A stretch of DNA of 27,671 nt, taken from assembly GCA_964477035.1 (NCBI GenBank), contig CAYZCW010000017.1, positions 1-27,671 on the forward strand, in the 5' to 3' direction. Shown here in pieces: positions 6,987-13,289 of this stretch (its first letter is position 1; the number at the start of each line of letters is the position of its first letter). A model generated the notes under the pieces. The model did no database searches. It saw nothing but the letters and a program-made list of their open reading frames with translations, and was not told the origin of the DNA. Made by a program: the position numbers and the translations under genes. This stretch comes from SLSG01 sp964477035 (GTDB taxonomy: Bacteria > Bacteroidota > Bacteroidia > Bacteroidales > UBA7960).

Positions 6987-7874
6987 TTACAACCTCCCGG
7001 GAGCTGTAAAAATCCAGTCAGCTATCTGTGCTGCCACGTCCCTGCGGGTATTTGGAAAATGGTGAACATCCTGAAAGGAAATCATTTGAAGGTTTTTGGC
7101 ATTTTCCTTTTTGAGCGCCCTGTATAACGGCAACATGAATTGCTCTACTGTTACCTGCTCATCATCCCATGCGCAAATAAGCAGAATATCTTTCCGGGCA
7201 AGAGTTTCTGCATTTTTTTCTCTTATGTCAAATATGGGATTCATGTTTTCAACTCCTGCCGCAGCCATTTCTATTGGCAGCGCTCCTTCTTCCCACCTTG
7301 TAACTCCACGGGCAGTGCTGTTATCCATCATTTCGTCAACAATAACCTTCATTTCAGGAACACTGATATACAATCTTAAAAACTCACCAAAATCATTTCC
7401 GACGATCGAAAAGACCGAGGTTATTTCAGGGTGATTGACTGAATAGGCCAAAGCCATGCCCCCTCCGTGACACCATCCTCCAAGATAGATAAGGTTGGTA
7501 TCAATCCGGAACCTGCTCACATTTTCCGGCTTCCTGATAAAGTCAAATGCCGCCTGAATATCTTTCTGGTGATTGTCAAAGCTTGTTAAGCCTTGGCTTT
7601 CATGGGTGCCACAGTATTGAAAAGTCAACACATGAATGCCCGACTCAGCAAGCAGCCTCCCGATCCCAAGCACGTCGGTTTTTCCTCCTGGAAATCCACT
7701 CAGCAGGATCGCTGTTGGAGAATTCCCTGTAGCTGGTGAAAGATAAAACCTTCCTTTAAGAAGTATTCCGTCGCGTTCGATTGTAATGTCTTCGCTCCCA
7801 GCTGTCTGACATAAGGCAACGAAGTGAAGCATTGCAAAAAGCACGGCAGTTACAGAAAACCGGGCAGTTTTCAT
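6987..7874 (-). CDS. Secreted alpha/beta hydrolase with Cys nucleophile (dienelactone-hydrolase-like)
   Basis: 295 residues with a signal peptide (about 1-22). The fold landmarks are ILLSGFPGGKTD (oxyanion side, about 56-67), GGWCHGGGMALAY at the nucleophile elbow (132-144), LLICAWDDEQVTV (231-243) with the acid Asp, and FQDVHHFPN (267-275) with the His. The elbow reads G-W-Cys-H-G, codon TGT, instead of the usual G-x-Ser-x-G. A Cys-Asp-His triad is the hallmark of dienelactone hydrolases, but these are normally cytoplasmic and shorter, so substrate is uncertain. A strong Shine-Dalgarno precedes ATG 7874. The gene sits upstream of the NTF2-like gene, and the two are flanked by relics of cyclase genes. 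Stop is TAA. Confidence 0.85.
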   Translation of the reverse strand: MKTARFSVTAVLFAMLHFVALCQTAGSEDITIERDGILLKGRFYLSPATGNSPTAILLSGFPGGKTDVLGIGRLLAESGIHVLTFQYCGTHESQGLTSFDNHQKDIQAAFDFIRKPENVSRFRIDTNLIYLGGWCHGGGMALAYSVNHPEITSVFSIVGNDFGEFLRLYISVPEMKVIVDEMMDNSTARGVTRWEEGALPIEMAAAGVENMNPIFDIREKNAETLARKDILLICAWDDEQVTVEQFMLPLYRALKKENAKNLQMISFQDVHHFPNTRRDVAAQIADWIFTAPGRL

Positions 7875-7883
7875 AACAAATAT

Positions 7884-7890
7884 CCTCCTT
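7884..7890 (-). promoter_or_regulatory. Shine-Dalgarno site of the Cys-hydrolase gene
   Basis: AAGGAGG lies 9 bases before ATG 7874 on the minus strand, a full-strength site that is unusual for Bacteroidota and settles the start. Confidence 0.6.
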
Positions 7891-8125
7891 TGATTAAAAC
7901 AATGAAAGACTTAAACTGCGAGAATTAAGAAAAGTATTGTAGAAAAGTAACACTCAGTAATCCTGAAGTGGGGCAATATTGACCACTAAATCAACATCAA
8001 AGATCAATAAGCTATTTGCAGAAAAAATATTTTAAATATAGTGATTTAAAAACTGGAAGTCAAGTGTTTAAATAAAAATCAAAACCCGTGTAAGCCTGAG
8101 GCGCTGCTTTTGGGGAAACCCCTGC
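7891..8125. other. AT-rich intergenic stretch, no gene seen
   Basis: Upstream region of the Cys-hydrolase gene. It is clearly richer in A and T than its surroundings, especially 8000-8080, and has stop codons in all frames. Read on the minus strand it contains two TACTTTTC strings that come close to the TAnnTTTG -7 element but lack the G, so the promoter is not pinned. No RNA gene or repeat was recognised. Confidence 0.5.
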
Positions 8126-8203
8126 TTAAGGCAAAAACGCCACCATCCTCAGCGGGGCGCCGCTGCCCCCGCGTTTCCCGGCCACAAAGCGGAAGGCCGA
8201 ACA
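8126..8203 (-). pseudogene. Second cyclase-family C-terminal remnant
   Basis: 26 codons from a stop-bounded frame read CSAFRFVAGKRGGSGAPLRM, then VAFLP, ending at TAA 8126-8128. GGSGAPLRMVA matches the end of the first relic (6250-6384). The nucleotides 8137-8162 are identical to 6261-6286. Only the last strand of the enzyme is left. The piece points to an earlier pair of cyclase genes, or one gene split or copied by recombination around the hydrolase/NTF2 segment. Confidence 0.6.
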
Positions 8204-8230
8204 TTACCAGCCCTGTTCGTTGATCGCCGC

Positions 8231-8275
8231 AAAAACCGGAAGCCTCCCCGGGAAAAAACCCGCCGGGAGGCTTCC
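8231..8275 (-). terminator. Intrinsic terminator behind FISUMP gene A
   Basis: Arms GGAAGCCTCCC (8238-8248) and GGGAGGCTTCC (8265-8275) are perfectly complementary over 11 bp, with a further 4-bp CGGG/CCCG inner stem around six A:T bases. On the minus strand the hairpin is followed by GG and then five T (8231-8235). It lies about 67 bases past the stop of the FISUMP gene. The copied block (from 8311) does not include it. Confidence 0.7.
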
Positions 8276-8342
8276 GCTTAAAGGGATCATTGCTGCAAGC
8301 CCGGACGATACCCCATCCTGGTTCCGTGAGCAGTACGTTGTA

Positions 8343-9500
8343 TCAGTCTGCATTTTTTACGCAGCGGACACCATGGGCACACACAACAGGTACATTATGA
8401 TTACGGTATATATAAGGATTGGAATAGGCGATGTCTATACTTGTCGCCATATAAGTAAAGTATTTGGTTGCGGTCCACAGGTAGGCGCTTTTTCCCATAA
8501 AATTGAAAGTGTAATTGGATGACCGCTCTCCCCCGGGGATTGCATTAAACCCGCTGCTGTTGTTGCTCCCCTGGTCGTTGCCGGGAGCACCTGGAGTGGA
8601 ACTTTCATACCAACCGGATGTGGCCGCCAGGGCCTTGTTAATATCTTCTCCGCTTCCTTCATACCCGTACCCGTAATCGTTATCGATCAGGTAATTAAAC
8701 AGGGTGTTGTATTCCTCTATGGTGGGCAGGTGCCATCCCGGAGGACAAGCGGCCATGGCTGCATCCAACGTATATAGACGCCCATAAGTGGACACGTGGC
8801 CTTCATCGTTGTTATAGGCGCAAATGCCATTGATGGGATTCCCGTCGGCATCCGGCCCGTTATATGCCAGGTTTTCGGCCATCCAGGTCTGGGTGCCGAT
8901 GGTCACCATTTTATACACCTTCCCGTCGCGTTCATCGGTAAAGGTCGCCCCGGATGATCCCTCCACTGCCGTGATCGTGAAGCATTCGAACCGGTTCCCT
9001 GCGAAGGCTTCACAATCCGGGCAGCCTGAGTTTTTAATTGCCTTGAAGTTCAGCTTCGCCCGGTACACGTAGGTTCCGGGCCCGGACAGGTTCCCGGTGA
9101 CGGTACCGCCCGAACAGTCCGTAAATTCATCGGCCTCTGCGGATTCCCACAGCAGGTTTGTCATGTCGCAGTTCAGGCCGGCATACACCTTGACGGTCTC
9201 CCCGGTTTGAGGATCCAGCTCCTCGAGATAAGCCCGTTCAATCATGATCTTCCCGCAGGTGGAAGAGAAGGTGATGTCGAAATCCTCCCCGGTCACCACA
9301 TCCTCCAGAGGATAATTCAGGGTGACCTCGGAAAGCTGACCGTTCAGCAATCCCATGTCATTGCTGTTTAAAAAGTCCTCGTTCAGGAATATATCCCCTT
9401 CTTCCTGGCAGGAGTGCAGCGTCAATGCCGCCAGCAAAAATGCCGCGGCAACAAGAGTCATTCCTGAAATGGCTCTGCATGCAGTTGATGTTTTTTTCAT
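8343..9500 (-). CDS. FISUMP-domain lipoprotein A, with variable C-terminal region
   Basis: 385 residues from ATG 9500. The frame is open to 9842, but that extension runs through the leader and the AraC relic and is not coding. A lipoprotein signal ends LTLHSC (Cys31). Residues about 35-180 form an unassigned beta-rich region (LDPQTGETVKVYAGLNCDMT, several Cys). Residues 184-385 are a FISUMP (Fibrobacter succinogenes major paralogous, TIGR02145-type) domain with GKVYKMVTIGTQTWMAENLA, YGRLYTLDAAMAACPPGWHL, SSGFNAIPGGER, LWTATK and the terminal GVRCVKNAD. Related domains of this lectin-like kind serve as targets of diversity-generating retroelements in some bacteria. Residues 319-376 differ from copy B at 33 of 58 positions while the N-terminal ~270 residues are identical. 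Probably surface-exposed and ligand-binding. It is followed by a terminator at 8231-8275. Confidence 0.88.
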   Translation of the reverse strand: MKKTSTACRAISGMTLVAAAFLLAALTLHSCQEEGDIFLNEDFLNSNDMGLLNGQLSEVTLNYPLEDVVTGEDFDITFSSTCGKIMIERAYLEELDPQTGETVKVYAGLNCDMTNLLWESAEADEFTDCSGGTVTGNLSGPGTYVYRAKLNFKAIKNSGCPDCEAFAGNRFECFTITAVEGSSGATFTDERDGKVYKMVTIGTQTWMAENLAYNGPDADGNPINGICAYNNDEGHVSTYGRLYTLDAAMAACPPGWHLPTIEEYNTLFNYLIDNDYGYGYEGSGEDINKALAATSGWYESSTPGAPGNDQGSNNSSGFNAIPGGERSSNYTFNFMGKSAYLWTATKYFTYMATSIDIAYSNPYIYRNHNVPVVCAHGVRCVKNAD

Positions 9501-9661
9501 GGCCTTTACTTTCTTCTTTATTAATAATTTTTCAAGTCCCGCGACCAGCGGGCCGCCGGGGTAAATGGTCCATGAAAAATTACGAATTAGAAAAACAGAA
9601 GCGTGGATACCGGGGCCGGGCTTTGCATTGATTTTATAAAAACGATGCAGGGAAACAGGAT

Positions 9662-9853
9662 TTACCGTCCGGTTTCTTTTTGCCGAAGGGCGTAGGTGCT
9701 GGGGGACACTCCTTCCGACTTTTGAAAGGCCGAGCTGAAGGCATTGCGGTTGGAGAAACCGGAAAGACCGGCAATGGCTTCGAGGGTGAGTTGGCTGCTC
9801 TTTCCTTCCCGGATCGGCTTTTTTGCATGCCCTACCCGCCACCTGTTTCTGTA
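9662..9853 (-). pseudogene. Truncated AraC-type regulator tail (copy of the 11779-12990 gene)
   Basis: The last ~63 codons of the AraC-type gene, from YRNRWRVGHAKK to ALRQKETGR and TAA, were duplicated with FISUMP gene A. The copy stops at 9853, so it lacks the membrane half and the first HTH helices. It carries two replacements relative to the full gene: Glu to Gly in RVxHAKK and Leu to Pro in KKxIREGK. The Pro would break a helix. The open frame continues to 9955 only through unrelated DNA including a GC-rich hairpin, so no functional product is expected. Confidence 0.8.
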
Positions 9854-9904
9854 GGCGATAAAATTACCCGGGTGATGGAAACGGGAAAACCGGCGCATCG
9901 AAAT

Positions 9905-9950
9905 GGCCGCCGCCGTGTTCCCCGGCGGCGGCCTTCGCACTGCCCTTTTT
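9905..9950 (+). terminator. Strong GC hairpin with distal T run
   Basis: GGCCGCCGCCG (9905-9915) and CGGCGGCGGCC (9923-9933) pair perfectly over 11 bp around a 7-base loop. A TTTTT run at 9946-9950 lies 12 bases past the stem, too far for a textbook intrinsic terminator. It lies just outside the duplicated block, upstream of the porin remnant. It may be the terminator of a gene that has since been removed. Confidence 0.45.
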
Positions 9951-9982
9951 AACAATCACTTGACGGGCAATTATTGCAATAA

Positions 9983-10393
9983 AATTTCAACTCACCAGAC
10001 CGCAGCGTACCCTCCGGAAATCAATATTACCCCGGGTATCAGGAATATTTCAATGCTTCATACATTGAATGGCAAGCGGCGAATGTCGTATTAACCCCCT
10101 TTAGATCATTTCCGGCATTATACCTTGCGGCCGGATTCTATGCCAGCCTGGGCGGGTCGAGCGGCAAGATTCACGAAGACATCTTTTCACCTATTGTTCC
10201 ATGCGATTTTGGGCCGGTTGTTGGTATAGGCATCAGGCATGGTCAGTACCAATTGGGGGTGCATTATGAGTACGGTCTTATTAATTTACCATGGAGCAGT
10301 TATGATTTTCTTTTCGGGGGGTCTGACGATAAAGCATTTAACCGCCTGGTCATGGCTTCAGCCGGGTACTCATTCAAGAAAAAGAATCAATAA
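9983..10393 (+). pseudogene. 5'-truncated outer-membrane beta-barrel (porin-family) gene
   Basis: An open frame of 136 codons runs from just after TAA 9980-9982 to TAA 10391-10393, with no ATG except one near the end. It encodes alternating amphipathic strands typical of the second half of a small Bacteroidota barrel (OMP_b-brl_2 type): FPALYLAAGFYASLGGSSGK, FGPVVGIGIRHGQYQLGVHY, EYGLINLPW and FNRLVMASAGYSF near the end. The terminal GYSFKKKNQ resembles the aromatic last strand of barrel proteins. The N-terminus with signal peptide is missing, and the left end falls in the disturbed DNA between the two FISUMP blocks. So the gene was probably cut when the block was copied. It runs opposite to both FISUMP genes. 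Confidence 0.7.
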
Positions 10394-10433
10394 TGCTTCT
10401 TGAAAAAAGCCGGGGTTCCCTCCTATCTACCCA

Positions 10434-11970
10434 CCCCATCCAGGTTCCGGGAGCAGTACGTTGTATCAGTCTGCATTTTTTACGCAGCGGACACCTTGAG
10501 CATACCCAGTAGATCTGTAATTATAAACGTATACAAAAGGATAGGAAAAGTTGATTTCTATATAGACCGCCAAATGCACAGAGTTTTTGGTTGCAGTCCA
10601 CAGGGGGGCGCTTCTTCCCATAAAATAGAAATAATTGCCGTAGTCACGCTCTCCCCCTGGACGTGCGCTAAACCCGCTGCTGTTGTTGCTCCCCTGGTCG
10701 TTGCCGGGATAACCCGGCCAGGGGCTGTCTTCCCAACCGGATGTCGCCGCCAGTGCTTTGGCGATATCCTCCCCGCTGCCTTCGTACCCGTGACCGTTTG
10801 CAATAAGGTAATTAAACAGGGTGTTGTATTCCTCTATGGTGGGCAGGTGCCATCCCGGAGGACAAGCGGCCATGGCTGCATCCAACGTATATAGACGCCC
10901 ATAAGTGGACACGTGGCCTTCATCGTTGTTATAGGCGCAAATGCCATTGATGGGATTCCCGTCGGCATCCGGCCCGTTATATGCCAGGTTTTCGGCCATC
11001 CAGGTCTGGGTGCCGATGGTCACCATTTTATACACCTTCCCGTCGCGTTCATCGGTAAAGGTCGCCCCGGATGATCCCTCCACTGCCGTGATCGTGAAGC
11101 ATTCGAACCGGTTCCCTGCGAAGGCTTCACAATCCGGGCAGCCTGAGTTTTTAATTGCCTTGAAGTTCAGCTTCGCCCGGTACACGTAGGTTCCGGGCCC
11201 GGACAGGTTCCCGGTGACGGTACCGCCCGAACAGTCCGTAAATTCATCGGCCTCTGCGGATTCCCACAGCAGGTTTGTCATGTCGCAGTTCAGGCCGGCA
11301 TACACCTTGACGGTCTCCCCGGTTTGAGGATCCAGCTCCTCGAGATAAGCCCGTTCAATCATGATCTTCCCGCAGGTGGAAGAGAAGGTGATGTCGAAAT
11401 CCTCCCCGGTCACCACATCCTCCAGAGGATAATTCAGGGTGACCTCGGAAAGCTGACCGTTCAGCAATCCCATGTCATTGCTGTTTAAAAAGTCCTCGTT
11501 CAGGAATATATCCCCTTCTTCCTGGCAGGAGTGCAGCGTCAATGCCGCCAGCAAAAATGCCGCGGCAACAAGAGTCATTCCTGAAATGGCTCTGCATGCA
11601 GTTGATGTTTTTTTCATGGCCTTTACTTTCTTCTTTATTAATAATTTTTCAAGTCCCGCGACCAGCGGGCCGCCGGGGTAAATGGTCCATGAAAAATTAC
11701 GAATTAGAAAAACAGAAGCGTGGATACCGGGGCCGGGCTTTGCATTGATTTTATAAAAACGATGCAGGGAAACAGGATTTACCGTCCGGTTTCTTTTTGC
11801 CGAAGGGCGTAGGTGCTGGGGGACACTCCTTCCGACTTTTGAAAGGCCGAGCTGAAGGCATTGCGGTTGGAGAAACCGGAAAGACCGGCAATGGCTTCGA
11901 GGGTGAGTTGGCTGCTCTTTCCTTCCCGGATCAGCTTTTTTGCATGCTCCACCCGCCACCTGTTTCTGTA
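10434..11970. repeat. Duplicated block, copy B (attached to the intact AraC-type gene)
   Basis: Counterpart of 8311-9853. Copy B continues seamlessly into the full AraC-type gene to the right, so B is the likely parental arrangement and A the derived copy. The diverged tract is about 10500-10805. Confidence 0.85.
10466..11617 (-). CDS. FISUMP-domain lipoprotein B, with variable C-terminal region
   Basis: 383 residues from ATG 11617. The lipoprotein signal, the beta-rich N-terminal region and the first part of the FISUMP domain are identical to copy A. Differences begin at LFNYLI, where B is two residues shorter (GHGYEGSGED against YGYGYEGSGED). In the stretch from about LFNYLI to the conserved SGW most codon differences are synonymous. 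After GNDQGSNNSSGF, identical in DNA, nearly all are amino-acid-changing, and the ends GVRCVKNAD and stop agree again. It lies 161 bp downstream of the AraC-type regulator on the same strand, so the two may be cotranscribed or functionally linked. A small GC hairpin (CCCGC/GCGGG) sits in the leader, present in both copies. Likely a surface-displayed binding protein. Confidence 0.88.
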   Translation of the reverse strand: MKKTSTACRAISGMTLVAAAFLLAALTLHSCQEEGDIFLNEDFLNSNDMGLLNGQLSEVTLNYPLEDVVTGEDFDITFSSTCGKIMIERAYLEELDPQTGETVKVYAGLNCDMTNLLWESAEADEFTDCSGGTVTGNLSGPGTYVYRAKLNFKAIKNSGCPDCEAFAGNRFECFTITAVEGSSGATFTDERDGKVYKMVTIGTQTWMAENLAYNGPDADGNPINGICAYNNDEGHVSTYGRLYTLDAAMAACPPGWHLPTIEEYNTLFNYLIANGHGYEGSGEDIAKALAATSGWEDSPWPGYPGNDQGSNNSSGFSARPGGERDYGNYFYFMGRSAPLWTATKNSVHLAVYIEINFSYPFVYVYNYRSTGYAQGVRCVKNAD

Positions 11971-12990
11971 CTCGGAAAACGTTTGCTTTTTAACCTCCCT
12001 GAAATAATAGGCCAGGTGGTGCACGGGCACTTCTATTTGGACGGCCAGCCGGTTGATGTTGAGCTGGGGTTCCAGGTAGGGCCGGTGTTCCTGCATGCAG
12101 GCATCCGTTCGCTGCCCGAGGGAACGGAGGTAGGCGTTCTCAAAATGATTCAGGGGTTTTCCGGGTTCGCCGGCCTTCCTGCTGGCATGTCTCTTTTCCG
12201 TGGACCTGGAGGCGTCCGGCAAGCGGGGAAGACCGTACAAAATGGCGGGAAAGATGAAGGGCGACAGCATCAAACCAATGAGCCCCAATGCCGAGAGGAT
12301 GCGAATCATATTCAACCCGAAGGCCAGTTCCGAGAAGTGCAGTCTGAATGTGTGAATGATCAGGAGGATGTGGCTTGTTGTGAGCAGGAGAACCAGCCCC
12401 GTTAAAAGCATGATCCAGTGGATCATGAAATTCTGCCCGGAAAAAACACCCTTTTGTTTTTTTTGTATGAAGTATTTGGCAATTAACCCGGCCGACCAGG
12501 CGGTGTAGGCCAGCAAAAGGACCGGGCGGCTGAGGTAAACGGCCGGAACGGGGAAGATCCTGGACAAGAATGTGATGGCATAGGTTTGCATGATGCTTAC
12601 ATCGCTTACCACCTGTGTCGCGAGCTCCACTTTCCCGGAAAAGGGCGAAAAGGTAAAGGCCAGCCCCCCGGCAAGATAGATCAGCATGGGCAGCAAATGA
12701 AGGAGGTCGCTTTTTCGCAGCCCGGCATGGTCGCTTAACACGCTTCTCACATACCAGAAAAGCATCGGGCCCATCAGGTAAAGGGGGGGGAAAGTCACCG
12801 GAAAGAGGACAAGAAGCGCGGTGACCAAAAACACCGACTTCGAATAAAGCAGCCCATATTGGCTCAGCACGTAGAGGCTTAACAGAAAAAAGAAACCGCC
12901 AAGATAAAGGGTTGCGGGGTGTTTTCTTGCATTAAAGGACAAGATGAGGACGGACAGGAAAATGCCCAGAATGGAGAAAAATAAAAGCAT
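11779..12990 (-). CDS. Membrane-bound AraC-family transcription regulator
   Basis: 403 residues from ATG 12990 (MLLFFSILGIFLSVLILSFN). The frame extends to a TTG at 13014, which I do not favour. The N-terminal ~260 residues contain seven or so hydrophobic helices (SVFLVTALLVLFPVTFPPLY, LLHLLPMLIYLAGGLAFTF, WIMLLTGLVLLLTTSHILLI). A basic linker follows (RSTEKRHASRKAGEPGK). The last ~100 residues are an AraC HTH: LNINRLAVQIEVPVHHLAYY, FREVKKQTFSEYRNRWRVEH, then LTLEAIAGLSGFSNRNAFSS and the closing FQKSEGVSPSTY. This 7TM plus AraC layout is frequent in Bacteroidota and implies direct sensing at the inner membrane. It precedes FISUMP gene B and probably controls it. Its last 63 codons are copied at 9662-9853. 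Confidence 0.9.
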   Translation of the reverse strand: MLLFFSILGIFLSVLILSFNARKHPATLYLGGFFFLLSLYVLSQYGLLYSKSVFLVTALLVLFPVTFPPLYLMGPMLFWYVRSVLSDHAGLRKSDLLHLLPMLIYLAGGLAFTFSPFSGKVELATQVVSDVSIMQTYAITFLSRIFPVPAVYLSRPVLLLAYTAWSAGLIAKYFIQKKQKGVFSGQNFMIHWIMLLTGLVLLLTTSHILLIIHTFRLHFSELAFGLNMIRILSALGLIGLMLSPFIFPAILYGLPRLPDASRSTEKRHASRKAGEPGKPLNHFENAYLRSLGQRTDACMQEHRPYLEPQLNINRLAVQIEVPVHHLAYYFREVKKQTFSEYRNRWRVEHAKKLIREGKSSQLTLEAIAGLSGFSNRNAFSSAFQKSEGVSPSTYALRQKETGR

Positions 12991-13119
12991 CTGCCTCGGT
13001 TTAATTTCTCGCAATCAAGTTAAGAAAAAAAATTTCAGCTTCCTCCGGAAAATCATCTTTGGAATCGCGTCCGGCCACATGGAGGATCAGATCCGCAAAC
13101 GCCGACTGTGGAAATGATT

Positions 13120-13188
13120 TCGTACTTTTGGTCAACCCCGCAACAACGGCCAAAGCCCCGGGCAGATTATAAATCCCGGGGTGCGGCC
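13120..13188 (+). repeat. Copy of the SRPBCC promoter region
   Basis: Matches 3139-3206 with the same TACTTTTG element (13123-13130), the CCCCGGG/CCCGGGG hairpin (13156-13181) and GCGGCC end. It is joined at about 13188 to sequence matching 3633-3740, so about 426 bp of the original, most of the SRPBCC gene and its start, is absent. It supplies the leader and likely promoter of the serine hydrolase gene. The rest of the gap 12991-13119 shows no feature. Confidence 0.75.
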
Positions 13189-13190
13189 CC

Positions 13191-13289
13191 ATGGTTTTTT
13201 TTATGGGAAATATGATAAAAAAAACCGAAATTGGGCATCATCAAATGAATCGTGCGCTCAAGCAACGGGTCGAAAAACCACAACCATGA
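13191..13289 (+). pseudogene. C-terminal remnant of an SRPBCC gene
   Basis: From ATG 13191 the frame reads MVFFMGNMIKKTEIGHHQMN, then RALKQRVEKPQP and TGA (13287-13289). This is the end of the 3269-3733 protein (GPMVLLMGRMIKKTEIGYHQ...) with a few substitutions. The nucleotides 13189-13296 differ from 3633-3740 at about 7 places. Its TGA overlaps the ATG of the serine hydrolase exactly as at the first locus. A 32-residue peptide could still be translated and might couple translation into the hydrolase gene. Confidence 0.75.

Larger units (their letters stand above)
8311..9853. repeat. Duplicated block, copy A
   Basis: Homologous to 10434-11970. From about 8700 to 9800 the two copies appear identical base for base, including about 160 bp of non-coding DNA. 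The tract about 8385-8690 is strongly diverged and contains a 6-bp length difference. The outermost ~60 bp (8311-8385) are again nearly identical, with two mismatches in the first 25 bases. The right edge is sharp: homology ends after ACCTGTTTCTGTA (9841-9853), inside the AraC-type gene. No terminal inverted repeats or target duplication seen. Confidence 0.85.

Noticed and set aside
9501..9842. N-terminal extension of FISUMP gene A (and 11618-11959 for B)
   Set aside because: The extra 114 codons read through the leader and the AraC-type coding region in another frame. The lipoprotein signal begins exactly at ATG 9500/11617.
9662..9955. 97-codon frame containing an AraC HTH as an independent small regulator
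   Set aside because: Its upstream third is translated hairpin and spacer DNA from a non-ATG start, and the HTH part is an incomplete copy with a helix-breaking Pro.
8343..11617. A complete diversity-generating retroelement in this window
   Set aside because: No reverse-transcriptase motif (such as a xxDD polymerase core) occurs in any frame, and I found no third, adenine-rich copy of the variable tract. Only candidate targets are present.
8311..11970. Composite transposon or insertion sequence
   Set aside because: The repeated blocks have no transposase, no terminal inverted repeats and no visible target-site duplication.
13001..13192. 63-codon minus-strand frame before the serine hydrolase
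   Set aside because: Its first half is the antisense of the copied promoter region. The second half looks somewhat protein-like (FADLILHVAGRDSKDDFPEE) but matches no family I know and has no start of its own.
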